Of a DNA stretch of 64,000 nucleotides, positions 9,309-17,972 are shown in pieces. The stretch is from Methylicorpusculum sp. Its GTDB lineage: Bacteria > Pseudomonadota > Gammaproteobacteria > Methylococcales > Methylomonadaceae. Numbering within the stretch: the first letter of the stretch is position 1; each line of letters begins with the position of its first letter. The translations under genes and the position numbers were made by a program. The stretch covers positions 1-64,000 of the forward strand of contig NZ_JAUSBX010000020.1 of the NCBI RefSeq assembly GCF_030651835.1, written 5' to 3'. The notes beneath the pieces are model-generated. The model did not search any database. It was given only the letters and a program-made list of their open reading frames with translations, and was not told the DNA's origin.

Positions 9309-9522
9309 CAGCAACGCTCAGTTTGATCTTTTCGGCGTCATTCCGGGCTGGGAAAAGCCTTTTGAGGAACGCCGTAAACCCTTCCATGGGGGCTTGACAG
9401 CAGCATCTGACCGCCAAGGACGGTGGAAATGCAGATTTTGTCTGGAATAAAAATCTGCCCTGCTGCCGACATCCTCAAAAACTTCCCCCAGCCCTTTTTT
9501 CTCTTCAAATTGAGAATTGCTG
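9309..9522. mobile_element. MITE family B, copy 2
   Basis: A 214-bp copy in the same orientation as copy 1 and very similar through the interior. The left end is degraded (cagcaacgctcag) and the right end is gaattgctg. It is flanked by the 9-bp target duplication cgattatcc (9300-9308) / cgattatct (9523-9531), 8 of 9 matching, which fixes the element boundaries. Confidence 0.9.
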
Positions 9523-9525
9523 CGA

Positions 9526-9611
9526 TTATCTCCCCTCTTTGAAAAAAAGAGGCTAGGGGATGGTTTTTAATAAATCCCTCTCGATCCCCTTTTTTCAAAG
9601 GGGGAAATTAT
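9526..9611. repeat. short palindromic repeat next to MITE B
   Basis: An 86-bp imperfect inverted repeat. The left arm starts ttatctcccctctttgaaa and the right arm, reverse-complemented, starts taatttccccctttgaaa, with AT-rich sequence between. It abuts the right target duplication of MITE B copy 2 and ends 15 bp beyond the porin stop, so it may double as the porin terminator. It looks like a further small mobile palindrome, but only one copy is present. Confidence 0.6.
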
Positions 9612-9625
9612 TTGTAGCGATATCC

Positions 9626-11089
9626 TTAATAGTTCCATTGCAACTGGGTGCGGAGCAAGTCGCCTGAGGCTTGGCCAAGGTAGTCGTTGCCGATGACTGT
9701 GTTGGTTCTGTCCATCATGGTATAGGTCATCACCAGTTCCAGCGCTTTCATCATTTGCCATTCAAAGCCAAAATCGATTTCCTCGACATGAGTGTAGGTC
9801 GCGTTCACGGCTCCTTTGTGCGGACCGTCGTAGTGTTGCCATTTGACGAACGGGATTAAAGTACCTTGAGTGTCGAAAATATTGTCGATCTTATACATGG
9901 CTTGAACATAGCCACCTCTCAGAGACTTTCTTTCGATAATGTTATCTTCAACATTCAGAGCAGGGCCTTTACCCCAGTTCCATTCAGCTTGAAAGCCGAA
10001 AGGTTGCGGGAACAAAATCGCATGGATCGCTGCGCGATCTTCGCTATTGCCTTTATTATCTTGAGTAGGGGGCTTATCTCGCTTTATACCATCGAATGTG
10101 GTGTATGCGCTACGGCTATTTACATTAAATTTACCGGATATGGCATCCGCGCCAACTTCCAGAACCTGCCCATTAAACATGGAACCTAAAAAGTCCAGTT
10201 CGATCGGGTAGGTTGCATGGGCCACCATATAAAGGTCATCGTTGCGCTCATCTTTATTCAAGCTCTGGCCGTTGTAGACACCGAAGCCTAATACGCCATA
10301 ATCACCCGATGTTTTCAGACCTTTCAGGCTTAAATCTTTCCACAGTTTTTGTACATGGGTAGGCGACCAGTAAGCGAACAAGCCTAAATCGCGTTCGCTG
10401 GGTACCGCACTGTTGAGTGCATCTGCCCGGTCCAGTGATAAGCGATTTTGTGATGATTGCAGGTTTTCCCAACCAAACGGAACTTTGGATTGACCTGCGC
10501 GGATACGGTATTCATGGCTTTTATCAAAGGCCAGATCGGCATACGCGTCACGCAACTGCGCAAAGTTCTGATCACCATTCGTAGTAGCAAAATCCGGTTG
10601 AATATAAAGAGATACATATTCGTTGATGTCGCCCGAGAATACCAAACGAACTCGACGGAACGAGAAATTGCTGTTGTCCTTGATCGATTTGTCTCCCTCG
10701 TTAGAACGCAACTCGGGTTGACCCGCTACCCGATCGCCGGTCAGTTTTTGGTTATAACGAAGCTGGGTATAACCTCTTAGGCTGATTTTGTTAAACCATT
10801 TTTCGTCATTTTTAGCATTCGCTTCTTTGACCGCGACGACGCGCTCCTCCAGTTCTTTAAACTCTTGCTCCTTGTTTTTCAAATCATTGCGAATCTCGGC
10901 CATTTCCTCGTTTTGCTTGGTTTTGTCTTCCACTTTTTCAAACGTACCCAATTTAATCCGTCCCGGACCGTCTTCGGCAAAAAGCTGCTTGGTTTCGCTG
11001 TCCATATAAAGATCTATTGCAAAAGCGCTGGTCGAAAGGCTGAAGCCAAGAACTGAAATGATCGCCAACTTCATTTTTGTAAGTTTCAT
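9626..11089 (-). CDS. phosphate-selective porin (OprO/OprP-like)
   Basis: A 487-residue outer-membrane porin. The signal peptide is 1-24 (cleavage after AFA), followed by a charged coiled-coil segment (about 50-92) that probably trimerises or spans the periplasm. A beta barrel begins near 97 (ISLRGYTQLRYN) and ends in an aromatic C-terminus (QLQWNY) as required for BAM recognition. This layout matches the phosphate-selective porin O/P family. The link to phosphate is strengthened by four PhoB half-sites directly upstream. It is flanked by mobile palindromes on its 3' side. Substrate remains inferred. Confidence 0.88.
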   Translation of the reverse strand: MKLTKMKLAIISVLGFSLSTSAFAIDLYMDSETKQLFAEDGPGRIKLGTFEKVEDKTKQNEEMAEIRNDLKNKEQEFKELEERVVAVKEANAKNDEKWFNKISLRGYTQLRYNQKLTGDRVAGQPELRSNEGDKSIKDNSNFSFRRVRLVFSGDINEYVSLYIQPDFATTNGDQNFAQLRDAYADLAFDKSHEYRIRAGQSKVPFGWENLQSSQNRLSLDRADALNSAVPSERDLGLFAYWSPTHVQKLWKDLSLKGLKTSGDYGVLGFGVYNGQSLNKDERNDDLYMVAHATYPIELDFLGSMFNGQVLEVGADAISGKFNVNSRSAYTTFDGIKRDKPPTQDNKGNSEDRAAIHAILFPQPFGFQAEWNWGKGPALNVEDNIIERKSLRGGYVQAMYKIDNIFDTQGTLIPFVKWQHYDGPHKGAVNATYTHVEEIDFGFEWQMMKALELVMTYTMMDRTNTVIGNDYLGQASGDLLRTQLQWNY

Positions 11090-11122
11090 GTAAGCTTGTC
11101 TAAGAGTAGAAAATGCGGCAAT

Positions 11123-11176
11123 CTTATAGGCTTAAAATGACAGTTTTATGACAGAAATATGACAGTTGTGTGACAA
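11123..11176 (-). promoter_or_regulatory. PhoB-binding array and -10 box of the porin
   Basis: On the minus strand four direct repeats with exact 11-bp periodicity are present: TTGTCACACAA, CTGTCATATTT, CTGTCATAAAA, CTGTCATTTTA (+ coordinates 11133-11176). CTGTCAT repeated every 11 bp is the established PhoB half-site arrangement. The last CTGTCAT is followed after 8 bp by TATAAG (11123-11128), a plausible -10, with no separate -35, as in activated Pho promoters. The porin ATG is 34 bp further on. The porin is therefore very likely induced by phosphate starvation. Confidence 0.92.
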
Positions 11177-11362
11177 TTTTAATGATTGCAGGAAAACCAT
11201 CTTATTGCTGTACAGCACATCCTACTAATCTTTCATTTTCTGGGGTGATGCGCTGACTGCCCAGCGTTTGAACAATGACTCTGTTGCATGAAAAGCTGGC
11301 GCTAGAATTTAAGTTCTAGCGTATGAATGAAGTGGCTTATTAAATTAGGTCTTTTCAAAAAA

Positions 11363-11668
11363 TCAAATCACCCCGCCATCAATGACCGGTATAACCCGAT
11401 AGCCGATACCCGCCCCTTTGAATTCGGATTTGAGTCGGGCGATGAGCGCCGTTAGCCCGGCCTGATCCAGGTACATCTGAAAACGGATCTTGCGTTGCCG
11501 TCCGGTGACCTGTTCGGCCGTTGATAATCCTTCATTCCGGTGATCGTGAGCACTGACCGGAAAACTGATAAATCCAAGTTCGGATTCAATCTCCAAAAGA
11601 CAATCGACAATCGCTTCTTCAATGCTTGGGGGTACGCTGAGCGTGACCATAAATTCATTTTTGCTCAT
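11363..11668 (-). CDS. DUF3240 family protein
   Basis: A 101-residue cytoplasmic protein with the ferredoxin-like alpha/beta pattern of the DUF3240 family (PII-like fold). Members are typically found next to czcA/cusA-type genes, as here, and may sense metal or modulate the pump; the function is unproven. No signal peptide or TM is seen. It is the last gene of the czcCBA operon, starting 2 bp after the permease stop. Family recognition is from overall sequence and context. Confidence 0.8.
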   Translation of the reverse strand: MSKNEFMVTLSVPPSIEEAIVDCLLEIESELGFISFPVSAHDHRNEGLSTAEQVTGRQRKIRFQMYLDQAGLTALIARLKSEFKGAGIGYRVIPVIDGGVI

Positions 11669-11670
11669 GA

Positions 11671-14600
11671 TCAGGCTTCCTTGGGTTGACCAAATAGTTT
11701 GAATAAAATCGGTAATAGAAACAAGGTCAGAAAGGTCGATGAAACCAGACCGCCTATCACGACGATTGCCAATGGCCGTTGAATTTCAGAACCCGGCCCT
11801 GTTGCAAACAGCAATGGAATTAAGCCGAAAGCTGCAATAGTGGCGGTCATCATGACCGGGCGCAGTCTGCGTAACGAGCCGGTAATAACGACATCTCCTA
11901 TAGCCATGCCGGTCGCGCGCAACTGATTGAAGTAGCTGACCATGACCACACCATTCAGGACGGCAATACCCAGCAAGGCAATAAAACCTACCGAGGCGGG
12001 TACAGACAGATATTCACCCGATAGCCAGAGGCCAAATACGCCGCCGATCATGGCCAGCGGAATATTGGATAAAACCAGCGTGGCTTGTCTGACTGAGCCG
12101 AAAGTCGAGAAGAGTAACAGGAAAATCAAAGCCAGCGCTACCGGGATAACAATGGTCAGTCTCGCTGCAGCGCGCTGCTGATTTTCAAATTGGCCGCCGA
12201 ACTCCACAAAATAGCCGGCCGGCAGCTTCACTTTTTCGGCAATCGTGCGGCGCGCTTCATCAACAAAACCGACCAGATCCCGGTTATCAACGTTGCTGCG
12301 AATGACGACAAAGCGTTGTCCTCGTTCCCGTTCAACAGACACGACGCCTTCGACACGCTTTAAATGTGCGACGGCTGTGATGGGTACTTTTTCGCCACTG
12401 GGTAGCGTGATCTGCAGGCTTTCAAAATCAGCCGATGAGCTGGCGCCGCGTAAAATCAAGGGGATTCGTTTGATGCCTTCTTGCACAATACCGAGATTTA
12501 ATCCCTCTATCTGAGAACGCAGCAGCGTTTGCAGGCCGTCGCCATTCAGACCCAGACGGCCCAGGGCTAAACTGTCCAGTTCAACGGATAAAAATTGCAT
12601 GCCTTCATTTTGTTTGGCAAAGACATCAGTGGAGCCGGAGATATTTTTAAGTAGAGTAACTATTTCCTGGGCTTTTTCATTCAGAAGTGCCAGATCGCTG
12701 CCGAATAATTTAACAGCCAGATCGCCGCGGGTGCCGGTCAGCATTTCGGAAACGCGCATTTCAATGGGTTGTGTAAAACCATAAGCAATACCCGGCGTTC
12801 CGGCCATGACTTTACGTATTTCGTCGATCAAGGCTTCCTTGCTGCCCATACGCCATTCTTCCTTGGGTTTTAAAACGAGGAAGGTGTCTGTTTCGTTGAG
12901 GCCCATCGGATCCAGGCCTAGCTCATCCGAGCCGACGCGAGAGACTATTTTGACGACCTCAGGGACATTTTTAAGAATATTCTGTTGCACTTTACCGTCG
13001 AGCTTAACCGACTGGTCTAGCGTGATGGACGGCAGTTTTTCCAATTGAATGATGATATCGCCTTCATCCAGCGTCGGCATAAAGGTACTGCCTATCTGGC
13101 TGAAGATGAAAACGGTGATGACCATTAAAATGCCAACGCCGCTAAAAAGTTTTTTAGCATTGCCCATGCACCATTCCAGCATGGGCCGGTAAAGCCGGAT
13201 CAATTGCCTGGGTAGCCAAGGTTCTTCGTGTGATATATTTTTTAGCAGGTAAGACGCCAACACCGGAATGATGCTTAATGACAATAATAATGAACCGCTC
13301 AGCGCAAAGACGATGGTCAGAGCCACCGGTCTGAATAATTTACCTTCCAGACCTTGCAAGGTCAGCAACGGTAAAAATACGATGATGATAATTAAAATAC
13401 CCGAAACGACAGGTGCGGCAACTTCCCGGGTGGCTCTGTAGATGACATGTAATTTAGGCAGGCGTGAAGCTTTTTCCTGATGGGCCAAGTGGGTGATGAT
13501 ATTTTCCACTACCACTACCGCTGCATCCACCAGCATGCCTATTGCGATAGCCAAGCCGCCCAGGCTCATCAAATTGGCCGACATATCCATGCCCCGCATC
13601 AGAATAAATGTCACCAGTGCTGCCAAAGGCAGAGCCAGCGCCACAGTCAGTGCCGCGCGTAAATTGCCCAGAAATAATAGCAGCAGAATAACTACCAGTA
13701 CGATCGCTTCTACCAATGCCTTGATGACGGTATGAACGGCTTTGCCGACCAAATCGCCGCGATTGTAAAATACGTCGATATGAACGCCCTCCGGAAATGC
13801 GGAACTGATATCCTCCAGTTTCTGCTCAATCAGGTTGATGGTTTGCTGGGCGTTGGCTCCGCGCAGGCTCAAGACCAGGCCGGTAACCGATTCACCTTCT
13901 CCGTTTTTACTGACTGCGCCATAGCGGGTCATTGAGCCGGTCCGAATTTCGGCGATGTCGCCGACTCTGATCGGTGTTCCCTGGTCATTGCTGACCACAA
14001 TGTTACGAATGTCTTCCTGGGTTTTGATGCGGCCTTCGGCGCGGACAATCAGGGCTTCTTCACCTTCCGTGAGACGACCTGCGCCGTCATTACGGTTATT
14101 GTGTTCCAAAGCGTTGATTAATTGATCGATACCGATATGCCGGGCTGACATGCGGGTGTTATCGGGTACTACTTCAAAGCTTCTGACCAGACCGCCCAAT
14201 GAATTGACATCGGCAACACCGGGCACGGTTCTCAATGCCGGCCGGATAACCCAATCCAATAAGCTGCGCCGCTCCATCAAGCTGAGATCGCCGCCTTCGA
14301 CGGAAAACATGAACATCTCGCCCAAAGGTGTGGTCATCGGGGCGATCCCGCCCTGAATGCCTGCGGGCAACTCACCCCAAACGGTATTCAAGCGTTCAGC
14401 AACTTGTTGACGTGCCCAGAAAATATCGGTGCCTTCTTCAAAATCCAGCGTGATGTCGGTCATCGCATACTTGGCGATGGAGCGCAGCATGGTTTGATGC
14501 GGTATGCCCAGCAATTCCACTTCTATCGGTGCGGTGATCCGGCTCTCGATTTCTTCCGGCGTCATGCCGGGCGATTTGACAATGATCTTGACTTGCGTCG

Positions 14601-14727
14601 GAGACACCTCGGGAAAGGCATCAATGGGAATATCGCTGACAGCATAATAGCCGCCTCCCGCTAGCGCTATCATCAACAACAGCATTAAGATGCGCTGTGA
14701 GAGAGCAAAACGAATGACGTTGATCAT
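11671..14727 (-). CDS. CusA/CzcA-type heavy-metal efflux RND permease
   Basis: A 1018-residue inner-membrane RND pump moving a metal cation from periplasm or cytoplasm outward by proton antiport. TM1 is near residues 12-31, then FPEVSPTQV opens the porter domain. The TM4 signature (about 386-405) reads AIGMLVDAAVVVVEN: the D and E of the proton relay are present, and alanine replaces the first Asp of the Zn/Co CzcA motif, so it is CusA-like at this point. Metal specificity is left open. I chose the ATG at 14727 because it overlaps the adaptor stop (TGATG); a start 9 codons upstream would lie inside the adaptor gene. Confidence 0.92.
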   Translation of the reverse strand: MINVIRFALSQRILMLLLMIALAGGGYYAVSDIPIDAFPEVSPTQVKIIVKSPGMTPEEIESRITAPIEVELLGIPHQTMLRSIAKYAMTDITLDFEEGTDIFWARQQVAERLNTVWGELPAGIQGGIAPMTTPLGEMFMFSVEGGDLSLMERRSLLDWVIRPALRTVPGVADVNSLGGLVRSFEVVPDNTRMSARHIGIDQLINALEHNNRNDGAGRLTEGEEALIVRAEGRIKTQEDIRNIVVSNDQGTPIRVGDIAEIRTGSMTRYGAVSKNGEGESVTGLVLSLRGANAQQTINLIEQKLEDISSAFPEGVHIDVFYNRGDLVGKAVHTVIKALVEAIVLVVILLLLFLGNLRAALTVALALPLAALVTFILMRGMDMSANLMSLGGLAIAIGMLVDAAVVVVENIITHLAHQEKASRLPKLHVIYRATREVAAPVVSGILIIIIVFLPLLTLQGLEGKLFRPVALTIVFALSGSLLLSLSIIPVLASYLLKNISHEEPWLPRQLIRLYRPMLEWCMGNAKKLFSGVGILMVITVFIFSQIGSTFMPTLDEGDIIIQLEKLPSITLDQSVKLDGKVQQNILKNVPEVVKIVSRVGSDELGLDPMGLNETDTFLVLKPKEEWRMGSKEALIDEIRKVMAGTPGIAYGFTQPIEMRVSEMLTGTRGDLAVKLFGSDLALLNEKAQEIVTLLKNISGSTDVFAKQNEGMQFLSVELDSLALGRLGLNGDGLQTLLRSQIEGLNLGIVQEGIKRIPLILRGASSSADFESLQITLPSGEKVPITAVAHLKRVEGVVSVERERGQRFVVIRSNVDNRDLVGFVDEARRTIAEKVKLPAGYFVEFGGQFENQQRAAARLTIVIPVALALIFLLLFSTFGSVRQATLVLSNIPLAMIGGVFGLWLSGEYLSVPASVGFIALLGIAVLNGVVMVSYFNQLRATGMAIGDVVITGSLRRLRPVMMTATIAAFGLIPLLFATGPGSEIQRPLAIVVIGGLVSSTFLTLFLLPILFKLFGQPKEA

Positions 14728-15911
14728 CAGTCTGCATCCCCTAAGCCCAGCCAATTGGCTTTTAGAGCAGCAGCTCCGCTTAATGCGACAACGGATTGAG
14801 CCGGCAAATTACTGCTAATAAATGATTCGCTCTCTTGTTTGCCGATGATCTGAACAGGGGAAACCAAAAAGCCTTGCTCATTCTTGATGAATATAAACGC
14901 TTGGTCTTGATGCTGTGCGATGGCCTCATTGGGCAGCTTGATAGCCGGTTGTTCAAGCACTTTGATAACATTCACCTGTAAACTTTGGCCGGGACGAACT
15001 TCGTTTTGGGGGGCTTGAATGACGGCGCGGGCCGTTATTGTCTGGTTCTGATCATTGACGCTCTGACCCAAAAGGCTGATTTTGGCCGTCACTTCCGAGT
15101 CAGTGATAGTGACTTTGTCGCCTAAATGAATCGTGTTAATTTTTTCCTGCGGAATGCTCAGTTCCAACCACAGTTCGGTGAGGTCGGCGATAAGGAATAA
15201 GGCGGTCTGATTATCCACCCGGCTGCCCGTGGTAGTTTTATTTTCGAGCACAACACCGGAGATGGGGGCGACCACATTCAGCAAACTGTTCAGTTGTCGT
15301 GTCGTCTCCAGTTGTTTGATCGCGACCTCGGTCATGCCGGTCAAACGCAGCAGTTGCCGGGCTTCATTGGTTTCGGCGCTCAACGAGTCATAGCGGCTGC
15401 GTGATTCCTGCAAACGGCTGTTCGCGATAATGCCGCTGTCAGCCATCTTTTTGTCACGCTGAAAAACTGACTCGGCCAGACGCAGTTCATTGCCCGCTTT
15501 AAGATATTGTCGTTGCAGGTTCAATAATTCCGGGCTGTTAATTTGCGCCAGTAATTGACCTTGGCTGACTTTGTCGCCTAACGCGACTGCAATTTTGGTG
15601 ATCAATCCGCCTTGAGCCGCGCTGACCCAGTTTTCTTTGTTAGGAGGAATAATGGCTTTGGCCGCAACTTGCAGAAGAGGAATTTCCTGAACGGGTATTA
15701 ACTGACCCGTTTTGATGCCCAGCGCCTGTATTTGGGCTTGGGAAATTACGATCTGTCGGGTTTCTTTGCCGGCTTCCTTTAATGGAGCGGGTGCGCTGAC
15801 GGCCGGTGCGATTGTTTCCGGCACTGTTTCCCGAGCTGGTGCTATTTCATCGGCAACGCTGTTAAGCACGATTAGGTTCAAGGTCAGAGCCAAGGTTTTA
15901 ACTAATTTCAT
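14727..15911 (-). CDS. CzcB/CusB-type periplasmic adaptor
   Basis: A 394-residue membrane fusion protein linking the RND pump to its outer-membrane channel. It has an N-terminal signal segment (1-20) and a Pro/Ala-rich linker to about 50. The lipoyl half-motif GGLITKIAVALGDKVSQGQLL is at about 105-125, then a coiled-coil hairpin (about 130-195), the second lipoyl half (VVAPISGVVLENKTTTGSRV, about 213-232), and barrel domains. The complete lipoyl domain contrasts with the short adaptor at 4.8-5.8 kb. The ATG has taggag 8 nt upstream and overlaps the czcC stop by 4 bp (ATGA). Confidence 0.92.
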   Translation of the reverse strand: MKLVKTLALTLNLIVLNSVADEIAPARETVPETIAPAVSAPAPLKEAGKETRQIVISQAQIQALGIKTGQLIPVQEIPLLQVAAKAIIPPNKENWVSAAQGGLITKIAVALGDKVSQGQLLAQINSPELLNLQRQYLKAGNELRLAESVFQRDKKMADSGIIANSRLQESRSRYDSLSAETNEARQLLRLTGMTEVAIKQLETTRQLNSLLNVVAPISGVVLENKTTTGSRVDNQTALFLIADLTELWLELSIPQEKINTIHLGDKVTITDSEVTAKISLLGQSVNDQNQTITARAVIQAPQNEVRPGQSLQVNVIKVLEQPAIKLPNEAIAQHQDQAFIFIKNEQGFLVSPVQIIGKQESESFISSNLPAQSVVALSGAAALKANWLGLGDAD

Positions 15912-17164
15912 GGCAATACTCCTACCGCCTGGTTATAAAGGGCAATGTCGCGCTGGAGCATGACCGCACGTTCGTTGGCATAGAGGATGGATTGTTGGGT
16001 ACGTGCCTGAATTTTAAGCAAATCCATCAGATTGATTTCTCCGGCCGAAAAGCTGAGTTCAGTCATTGCTAAATGTTCTTCGGCCAGTTGTTTAAGCTGG
16101 TTGGCATTATCCTGTTCAGCCCGGTTTACTTCCAATGCATGTTCTGCTTCATGATGCGCCAGTTCCAGGTTTCGGTATAGCTGATCACGCTGGGTAATCA
16201 GTTTGTTCACTTCCACATTCACGGCGGCAATCTGGGGCGCCATATGAGCGCTGCCGCCAAAGGGGACGGAGACGCCGATATTGAAGCTTTCTGTGTAATT
16301 ACTGCGGGGGTCGTTGTTGCCTCTGTCGCTGTTGATGCCTACCGCCACATGTGTTTGGCCCGAGCCTATCCTTCTGATGGTTTCAAGTTCGGCTTGTTTG
16401 CGGTCAATTAGACTGTTTACCGCCACCAAGTCCGGATGGTTTTGTTGAATTTCAGTCAGTTCCGATAAGGATTCCTGATAGTGGCCGGGAATTTTAGAGT
16501 TTTGTGCAATGCTGATATAGCGTTTCCGGGCGTGCATGATTTCCGCTTCTGCGAGGGTCAGCGAGGATTGCTTTTGCAACAATTCGCTTTGGGCGAGCAA
16601 CAGGTCGGAGCGGGGTAAATCGCCCAGTTCATAACGTTGCCGGACTTTATCCAGTAAGGCCTGGGTGACCTCTTTGTCCGTTTTGGCCTGATTGTATTTG
16701 ATGTTGGCCAATTCTATGTCCCAGAGGGTCGCTCTGATCAGGCCGGCAATTCTGAGTTTGACCGCCGATTTTTGAGATTGGGCGCTGTTTCCGGCTTGTT
16801 TTGCCAGCGCTTGTTCGGCGTCGCGTTGCCCCGGATTCCATAAAGGCACCTGGACTGCCGCATCCAGAATATGCAGCGTGCCACTGGTTGCTTCCTGGAA
16901 TGCCAGGCCTGCAGTCGCAGCTCCGGCTGTCCAACTTTGGCCGCGCTCGGCAATGGCGGCAGATTCTTCTTCCAAAGCATTCAGCCATGAGGCATCCGGG
17001 TATTTCTCCAGCGTGGCATCAATAACCTGGCTTAGTGTCAAACCGGCATCCACTTCGATAGGATCTTGATGTCCGGTGCTGGTTAGCGGCTCCGCTTGGC
17101 CCGTCAGGGCAGTGGTCTGCAGGCTTATCAGCAATCCGGCTCTCAACAGGTTGAGGGCAAACAT
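15908..17164 (-). CDS. CzcC/TolC-family outer-membrane efflux channel
   Basis: A 418-residue TolC-superfamily protein, first gene of the operon czcC-czcB-czcA-DUF3240. It has an N-terminal signal peptide (about 1-24) and two repeats rich in Q, A, E and L that form the trimeric alpha-barrel. The segment GSGQTHVAVGINSDRGN and the beta-like stretch before SVPFG are typical of CzcC members. I chose the ATG at 17164 (ggag 6 nt upstream) over a TTG 12 bp earlier. It could serve both RND pumps of the window, since the other lacks a channel gene. Confidence 0.9.
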   Translation of the reverse strand: MFALNLLRAGLLISLQTTALTGQAEPLTSTGHQDPIEVDAGLTLSQVIDATLEKYPDASWLNALEEESAAIAERGQSWTAGAATAGLAFQEATSGTLHILDAAVQVPLWNPGQRDAEQALAKQAGNSAQSQKSAVKLRIAGLIRATLWDIELANIKYNQAKTDKEVTQALLDKVRQRYELGDLPRSDLLLAQSELLQKQSSLTLAEAEIMHARKRYISIAQNSKIPGHYQESLSELTEIQQNHPDLVAVNSLIDRKQAELETIRRIGSGQTHVAVGINSDRGNNDPRSNYTESFNIGVSVPFGGSAHMAPQIAAVNVEVNKLITQRDQLYRNLELAHHEAEHALEVNRAEQDNANQLKQLAEEHLAMTELSFSAGEINLMDLLKIQARTQQSILYANERAVMLQRDIALYNQAVGVLP

Positions 17165-17534
17165 AGTTAACTCCAAAAGCGGTTAGGTCACGAAATGCAC
17201 AAAAGACACTCTTCGAATGACGCACTGATATAAGGTTTGTCGTTTAATACGATCGTGTTTTTACTCCATTTGGAAACTGGACGTTTTTCGACCAGTTAGG
17301 AGTACTGTTTTTCGTTGATTAAATCATTATTCGTAACTATTTCGAGGAGCAACAAAACCAAGTTGATGCTCCGTGTGGGTTGCTGCTTGTAAAAAGAAAG
17401 CCCAACCTATACTGAAAAATTACGATTATTCTAAAATTAATAAGAATGTCATTAGACCAAGTCAGCATGAAACTAAACTGAAAATCGGGACGTTTACAAC
17501 GTAAACTTTATGATATGCCGGTTTTCAGTCTTTT
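17165..17534. other. czc promoter region, no gene seen
   Basis: 370 bp upstream of czcC. It contains a weak imperfect hairpin (gggttg / cccaacc, about 17377-17417) but no open frame worth calling and no MerR-type spaced palindrome that I could identify. The czc promoter should lie here. Confidence 0.4.
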
Positions 17535-17963
17535 TTACAGATAGGCAGGGGGCGCACGCGGGGAATGTGGAGTCAAAAACGCTCTATGTGCCGGCTTGGC
17601 ATGAGCGGATAAATTGATGGTGTAACAAAAAACGGCCGTATAAGTTAAAAAAACGAATGTGGCAGTAATTAAGGCCTGTACGTCATGCTGACCTGGTGAT
17701 GAGCTATTGAGGCCAAAGTCTATGACGATAGGCCGTTCATCGCCGGCATGATCGGGCAAATCGTCCGATGAAGGCGCTTCGGAAAAGAAGCTGAACTGTT
17801 CCAGACCGGGTAGATGAAGTCCGCTTGCGGGTTCTGCGGATGAGGTGTGTGCATGTAACAAAGGCGATACCAACTGCAGTATCGCCAGCGTAATAAACAG
17901 CCAGCGTCGGAAGATCAGGTTGAGTCCTGGTCGTCGTTGATGGCCGGGCATATCAGGCCGCAT
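17535..17963 (-). CDS. uncharacterised small protein between metG and czcCBA
   Basis: A 142-residue protein I do not recognise. The basic N-terminus precedes one hydrophobic segment (about 20-37) ending LLHAHTSS, which could be a signal peptide. An acidic, serine-rich middle follows, then a second hydrophobic segment (about 95-115), and it ends HSPRAPPAYL, a Pro-rich tail that I associate with small proteins encoded beside metal or TonB loci. It starts 10 bp after the metG stop and so may be read through from metG, though its position upstream of czcC suggests a metal-related role. Two further ATG starts are possible (the next at 17951). Confidence 0.6.
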   Translation of the reverse strand: MRPDMPGHQRRPGLNLIFRRWLFITLAILQLVSPLLHAHTSSAEPASGLHLPGLEQFSFFSEAPSSDDLPDHAGDERPIVIDFGLNSSSPGQHDVQALITATFVFLTYTAVFCYTINLSAHAKPAHRAFLTPHSPRAPPAYL

Positions 17964-17972
17964 CACAGGTCA

